Positions 61,828 through 64,000 of a stretch of DNA of 64,000 nt are shown here, one piece after another. Source of the stretch: DASRDB01 sp035652815 (GTDB lineage: Bacteria > Chloroflexota > Ktedonobacteria > Ktedonobacterales > Ktedonobacteraceae); assembly GCA_035652815.1 (NCBI GenBank), contig DASRDB010000006.1, positions 62,001 to 126,000 of the forward strand, given 5' to 3'. Numbering within the stretch: position 1 is the first letter of the stretch; every line of letters begins with the position of its first letter. The position numbers and the translations under genes were made by a program. A model generated the notes under the pieces. That model had not been told where the DNA came from. It made no database searches and saw only the letters and a program-made list of their open reading frames with translations.

Positions 61828-61837
61828 ATCATGATGA
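61828..61837. promoter_or_regulatory. Palindrome between divergent helicase and MBL-fold genes
   Basis: CATCATGATG lies in the 140-bp divergent gap 61772-61911, next to a possible TAATAC -10 for the helicase. It is short and could be chance. Confidence 0.25.
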
Positions 61838-61911
61838 AAATGCAAAGGTGAAGCCATTGTAGCAAAAAACTGAAGAAATACAAACCCCTGAATAAAAAGG
61901 AGTAATCACAC

Positions 61912-62760
61912 ATGACCACAACCCCCCATACCTTACGACTCGGCGCAGCCACCATCACCATCCTTAACGCGGGCGACATGCTGGTCAATATGGCAGAGGA
62001 AATGAATCTTCCCGCGAACTTCCAATCTTCCTATACCGACCTCTTGCAGCCCGCGCCATTTCCCAGTCAGAGCATTCACATCGCTTTGCAGGACGCCTCT
62101 ATCCTGGTAGACATCAACGACTATGCCCACGCAGTACCGCCCGATTCACCTTTCGCCATCCCTGGCTACCAGCCTCCGCCTTCTATAGTTGAACAGCTAC
62201 AATCACTGAACATTCAACCTGAAGATATCACCTATGTCATCATCACTCATGCCCACTTCGACCACTACTCTGGAACCACGTTTGAAGAGGCTGGCAGGCG
62301 TGTTCCCCGCTTTCCGAACGCGACGTATTATCTCGGTAAAGCCGATTGGGAGCATCCAGACATTCAGCAGGGTATCTTGGAAAGCGGTTCGCTTGAAGGC
62401 CAGACCCTCGGTGTTTTACATAATTTGGGACGGCTCAAACCCGTTGAGGGCGATCTAAATCTTCTTCCTGGCGTACAAATTATCGCGGCCCCTGGCGAAT
62501 CGCCCGGCCATCAACTTGTGCGCGTCCATTCGCAGGGCCAGACCCTCTATTGCGTTGGCGACCTCTTCCACCACCCTATAGAAATCGAACACCCCTCGCT
62601 CATGGCGCAATGGGCCGATCCACAGACCAACCTGAATAGCCGCCAGAAGTTCATAAAAGCCGCCATCGCCGAAAACGCGATCATTGTTGCCGCGCACATG
62701 ACTCCTGGCCGCATCTCTGGAACGCCGACCAGCCCACACTATGAGCCATTGGAATGGTGA
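61912..62760 (+). CDS. MBL-fold metallo-hydrolase
   Basis: This 282-residue cytosolic metallo-beta-lactamase-fold protein has the HxHxDH motif at His113-His118 (HAHFDH). Further metal ligands are in 'APGESPGHQLVRVHS' (His near 199) and 'VGDLFHHP' (Asp near 217), with a last His in 'VAAHMTPG'. The layout is like quorum-quenching lactonases or other lipid/lactone hydrolases. A start with AAAAGGAG is clear. It is monocistronic, ending in a strong hairpin. Divergent from the PLD-helicase gene; no functional link is implied. Substrate unknown. Confidence 0.9.
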   Translation: MTTTPHTLRLGAATITILNAGDMLVNMAEEMNLPANFQSSYTDLLQPAPFPSQSIHIALQDASILVDINDYAHAVPPDSPFAIPGYQPPPSIVEQLQSLNIQPEDITYVIITHAHFDHYSGTTFEEAGRRVPRFPNATYYLGKADWEHPDIQQGILESGSLEGQTLGVLHNLGRLKPVEGDLNLLPGVQIIAAPGESPGHQLVRVHSQGQTLYCVGDLFHHPIEIEHPSLMAQWADPQTNLNSRQKFIKAAIAENAIIVAAHMTPGRISGTPTSPHYEPLEW

Positions 62761-62772
62761 AGAACGCGCAAA

Positions 62773-62818
62773 AAAACCGCGAGCCGTGTTCATCCCCAAA
62801 CATACGGCTCGCGGTTTT
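62773..62818 (+). terminator. Hairpin terminator of the MBL gene (first unit of the hairpin array)
   Basis: AAAACCGCGAGCCGT (62773-62787) pairs with ACGGCTCGCGGTTTT (62804-62818) around GTTCATCCCCAAACAT, 13 bases after the stop codon. The T-run in the descending arm fits a Rho-independent terminator. It shares ACCGC and CATCCCCA with the two hairpins that follow. Confidence 0.8.
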
Positions 62819-62850
62819 CCCGTTCAAGAAGATAGACAGTCGATTGAGCG

Positions 62851-63075
62851 TAATGCAGCAAAGTGCATGTACCGCGAGTTCAGTGCATCCCCATGCCGAA
62901 CTCGCAGCGTACCGCACTCAGGTGGCCTTACATCCCCATGTTGACCACCTGACCTGAAACGACCACCTCCTCGTTCAGGCGGAAATGGGAGGAAATATTC
63001 CCCTTGTTTCCCTCTCCGTCTTTCTATGTGTAATGCATCAAAGTGGCACCGCACACATTCCCGTTCCTCTAGCTG
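62851..63075. repeat. Array of related hairpins with CATCCCCA loops in a 716-bp gene-free gap
   Basis: Hairpin 2 has arms GCGAGTTC (62874-62881) and GAACTCGC (62898-62905), with inner GCAT-CCCC-ATGC. Hairpin 3 has arms CAGGTGG (62919-62925) and CCACCTG (62945-62951), with inner ACAT-CCCC-ATGT. Both follow ACCGC. A fourth, decayed unit starts at 63031, where TAATGCATCAAAGTG repeats 62851-62865 (one mismatch) and ACCGC recurs, but without a clear stem. The remainder of the gap (63076-63307) shows a small CGCAGG-TTTT-CCTGCG hairpin at 63292-63308 and nothing else recognisable. Confidence 0.65.
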
Positions 63076-63307
63076 GCACCCTCGAAACGGTTCGTGTATC
63101 TCCATGCATCATCTGGTTACAACTATACCATTGCGCGCTTTCATTGAACTTTTATTCTGCTTTACTTATCCTTTTACGCCATTTTCGCTTTAAAGGCTCA
63201 TCTATGTCGCTTCTGATGCCTGCTTATCAAATAATTACATAAGACAGCCGCCACAATCATAGAAGAAACATCCCTTTTAGAGGATGCGAAAACCGCAGGT
63301 TTTCCTG

Positions 63308-63481
63308 CGTAGGGACAGTGGGTGGGGTAGATGGGCAGTGGGGGCCTCGTGCCTGTCCCGGGGTGGGGCGATGGAGCAAAACGGTATCCGATTCCAAAAT
63401 TTTGTCAGGGAGAGAGCCGCCTGCCACCCGGGACAGGCACGAGGCCCCCGCACCACATCCACCCCGCCTACTGTCCCTACG
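63308..63481. repeat. Family D large imperfect palindrome
   Basis: CGTAGGGACAG (63308-63318) and CTGTCCCTACG (63471-63481) form the ends. Inside, GGGGCCTCGTGCCTGTCCCG near 63341 is mirrored near 63430-63448. The central 60 bases are unpaired. The right end overlaps the last codons and TAG stop of the nitroreductase gene. Confidence 0.85.
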
Positions 63482-63959
63482 ACCCGTTCAACAACACATG
63501 TATCAGCGTAAACCTCTGCGCGGCCCCGCGCAGCGATTCCTGATTGACCTCACCATTTTCCGCGAACCGCACGCCATATGCCTGCGCTACTCGTGGTCGA
63601 TGGCGCACAAAATCGAGCATTTCGCGTTCGGTCTGTGTTTTGTCCTCGTGCAGCACCTCGGCCCTGGCGGTATGCCATTTCCCTTGTAGACAAACTTCTA
63701 CTTGCGGCTGCGCCTCCAGGTTTTTCCACCATGTATGATCGGTGAACATTGTCACCGTGTTTCCAGATCGCGCATAGCCCACCGGAATGGTGTAGGTCTT
63801 CCCGGTCTTACGCCCTGTAAACTTCAGCAGCAGGATATCCTTGCTAATTCGTCCGTGAAAAGGAGAGCGCAGCAGCAGCGCGACGAGTTTGTTGGCAATT
63901 GCTGGCGGTCTGCGTGCCGGGCGCTGGGAAGTGTTGGTTGTTGTGTTGGTTATTTTCAT
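63477..63959 (-). CDS. Deazaflavin (F420)-dependent nitroreductase/quinone reductase-family protein
   Basis: This 160-residue split-barrel protein of the Ddn family has 'RISKDILLLKFTGRKTGKTY' (near 38), 'TIPVGYARSGNTVTMFTDHT', 'WWKNLEAQPQVEVCLQGKWH' and 'HRPRVAQAYGVRF'. The GRKTG and WWKNL motifs are typical of Mycobacterium Ddn-like proteins that use reduced F420 or flavin to reduce quinones and nitro compounds. The N-terminus is a Thr/Asn-rich tail. The TAG stop (63479-63477) is supplied by the family D repeat. The cofactor is inferred from family; no F420 synthesis genes are in the window. Confidence 0.88.
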   Translation of the reverse strand: MKITNTTTNTSQRPARRPPAIANKLVALLLRSPFHGRISKDILLLKFTGRKTGKTYTIPVGYARSGNTVTMFTDHTWWKNLEAQPQVEVCLQGKWHTARAEVLHEDKTQTEREMLDFVRHRPRVAQAYGVRFAENGEVNQESLRGAAQRFTLIHVLLNGS

Positions 63960-64000
63960 TGTCTTTGTAATCTCTCTCCTGGTTGTGTGCTATGAAAAAT

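Noticed and set aside
62824..63105. Possible 93-codon minus-strand gene in the hairpin array gap
   Set aside because: It reads through the hairpins, is Arg/Gly/His-rich without pattern, and lacks a convincing ribosome-binding site; hairpin symmetry explains the base composition.

Overview
The window looks like chromosomal DNA of a free-living, probably monoderm bacterium. The best guess is Chloroflexota, class Ktedonobacteria. This is inferred from moderate-to-high GC, a PknB-type kinase with a beta-rich Cys-containing extracellular tail, a MurF-Alr fusion, an FHA-fused ABC transporter, Tat/lipoprotein exports and very abundant intergenic hairpin repeats. No search was run, so the placement is tentative. 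No rRNA, tRNA, CRISPR array, transposase or phage gene was seen.

Layout. 1-6.6 kb (minus strand) is a sugar or polyol catabolic operon: TIM-barrel epimerase, lipoprotein binding protein, RbsC-type permease, one-domain ATPase and two Gfo/Idh dehydrogenases, the last cut by the window edge. It is preceded by a LacI-type repressor gene, and three copies of a GCAATCGATTGC-like operator lie at the two promoters. 6.7-8.8 kb is a receptor Ser/Thr kinase. 9.0-13.0 kb (minus) is a metal-uptake operon (binding lipoprotein, ATPase, two permeases, Fur-family repressor). 13.3-17.1 kb is a hybrid sensor with two histidine-kinase modules. 17.4-26.2 kb (plus) holds leuC, leuD and a 2-oxoacid (probably pyruvate) dehydrogenase set E1alpha-E1beta-E2-(MFS)-E3. 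26.4-37.7 kb is mixed: a rhomboid protease, a UvrD-type helicase with an N-terminal RelE/ParE-like domain, the FHA-ABC transporter, a Tat-exported ferritin-like lipoprotein, a TetR/VOC pair with matched operators, a PadR/DUF4188 pair and a lipid kinase. 36.8-43.1 kb (minus) is a run of peptidase-MA, dprA, murF-alr and the lipid kinase. 43.4-51.0 kb (plus) has a class A penicillin-binding protein and hrcA-dnaK-dnaJ. 51-53.5 kb holds small housekeeping genes. 53.8-61.8 kb is a candidate defence island: a small HTH gene, an Eco57I-type DNA methyltransferase ending in an AlbA_2/Schlafen-type domain, and, convergent to it, a phospholipase D-SNF2 helicase fusion. 61.9-64 kb has an MBL-fold hydrolase, an unusual array of related hairpins and a deazaflavin-type nitroreductase.

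How it fits together. Most genes form short operons with good Shine-Dalgarno sites and local repressors next to their own targets (LacI, Fur, TetR, PadR, HrcA). The intergenic regions are filled with at least four families of imperfect palindromes. Some of these supply the stop codon of the upstream gene, and two half-copies sit in frame inside the E2 linker. The most novel regions are the methyltransferase/PLD-helicase locus, the RelE-like/UvrD fusion and the hairpin array at 62.8-63.1 kb.
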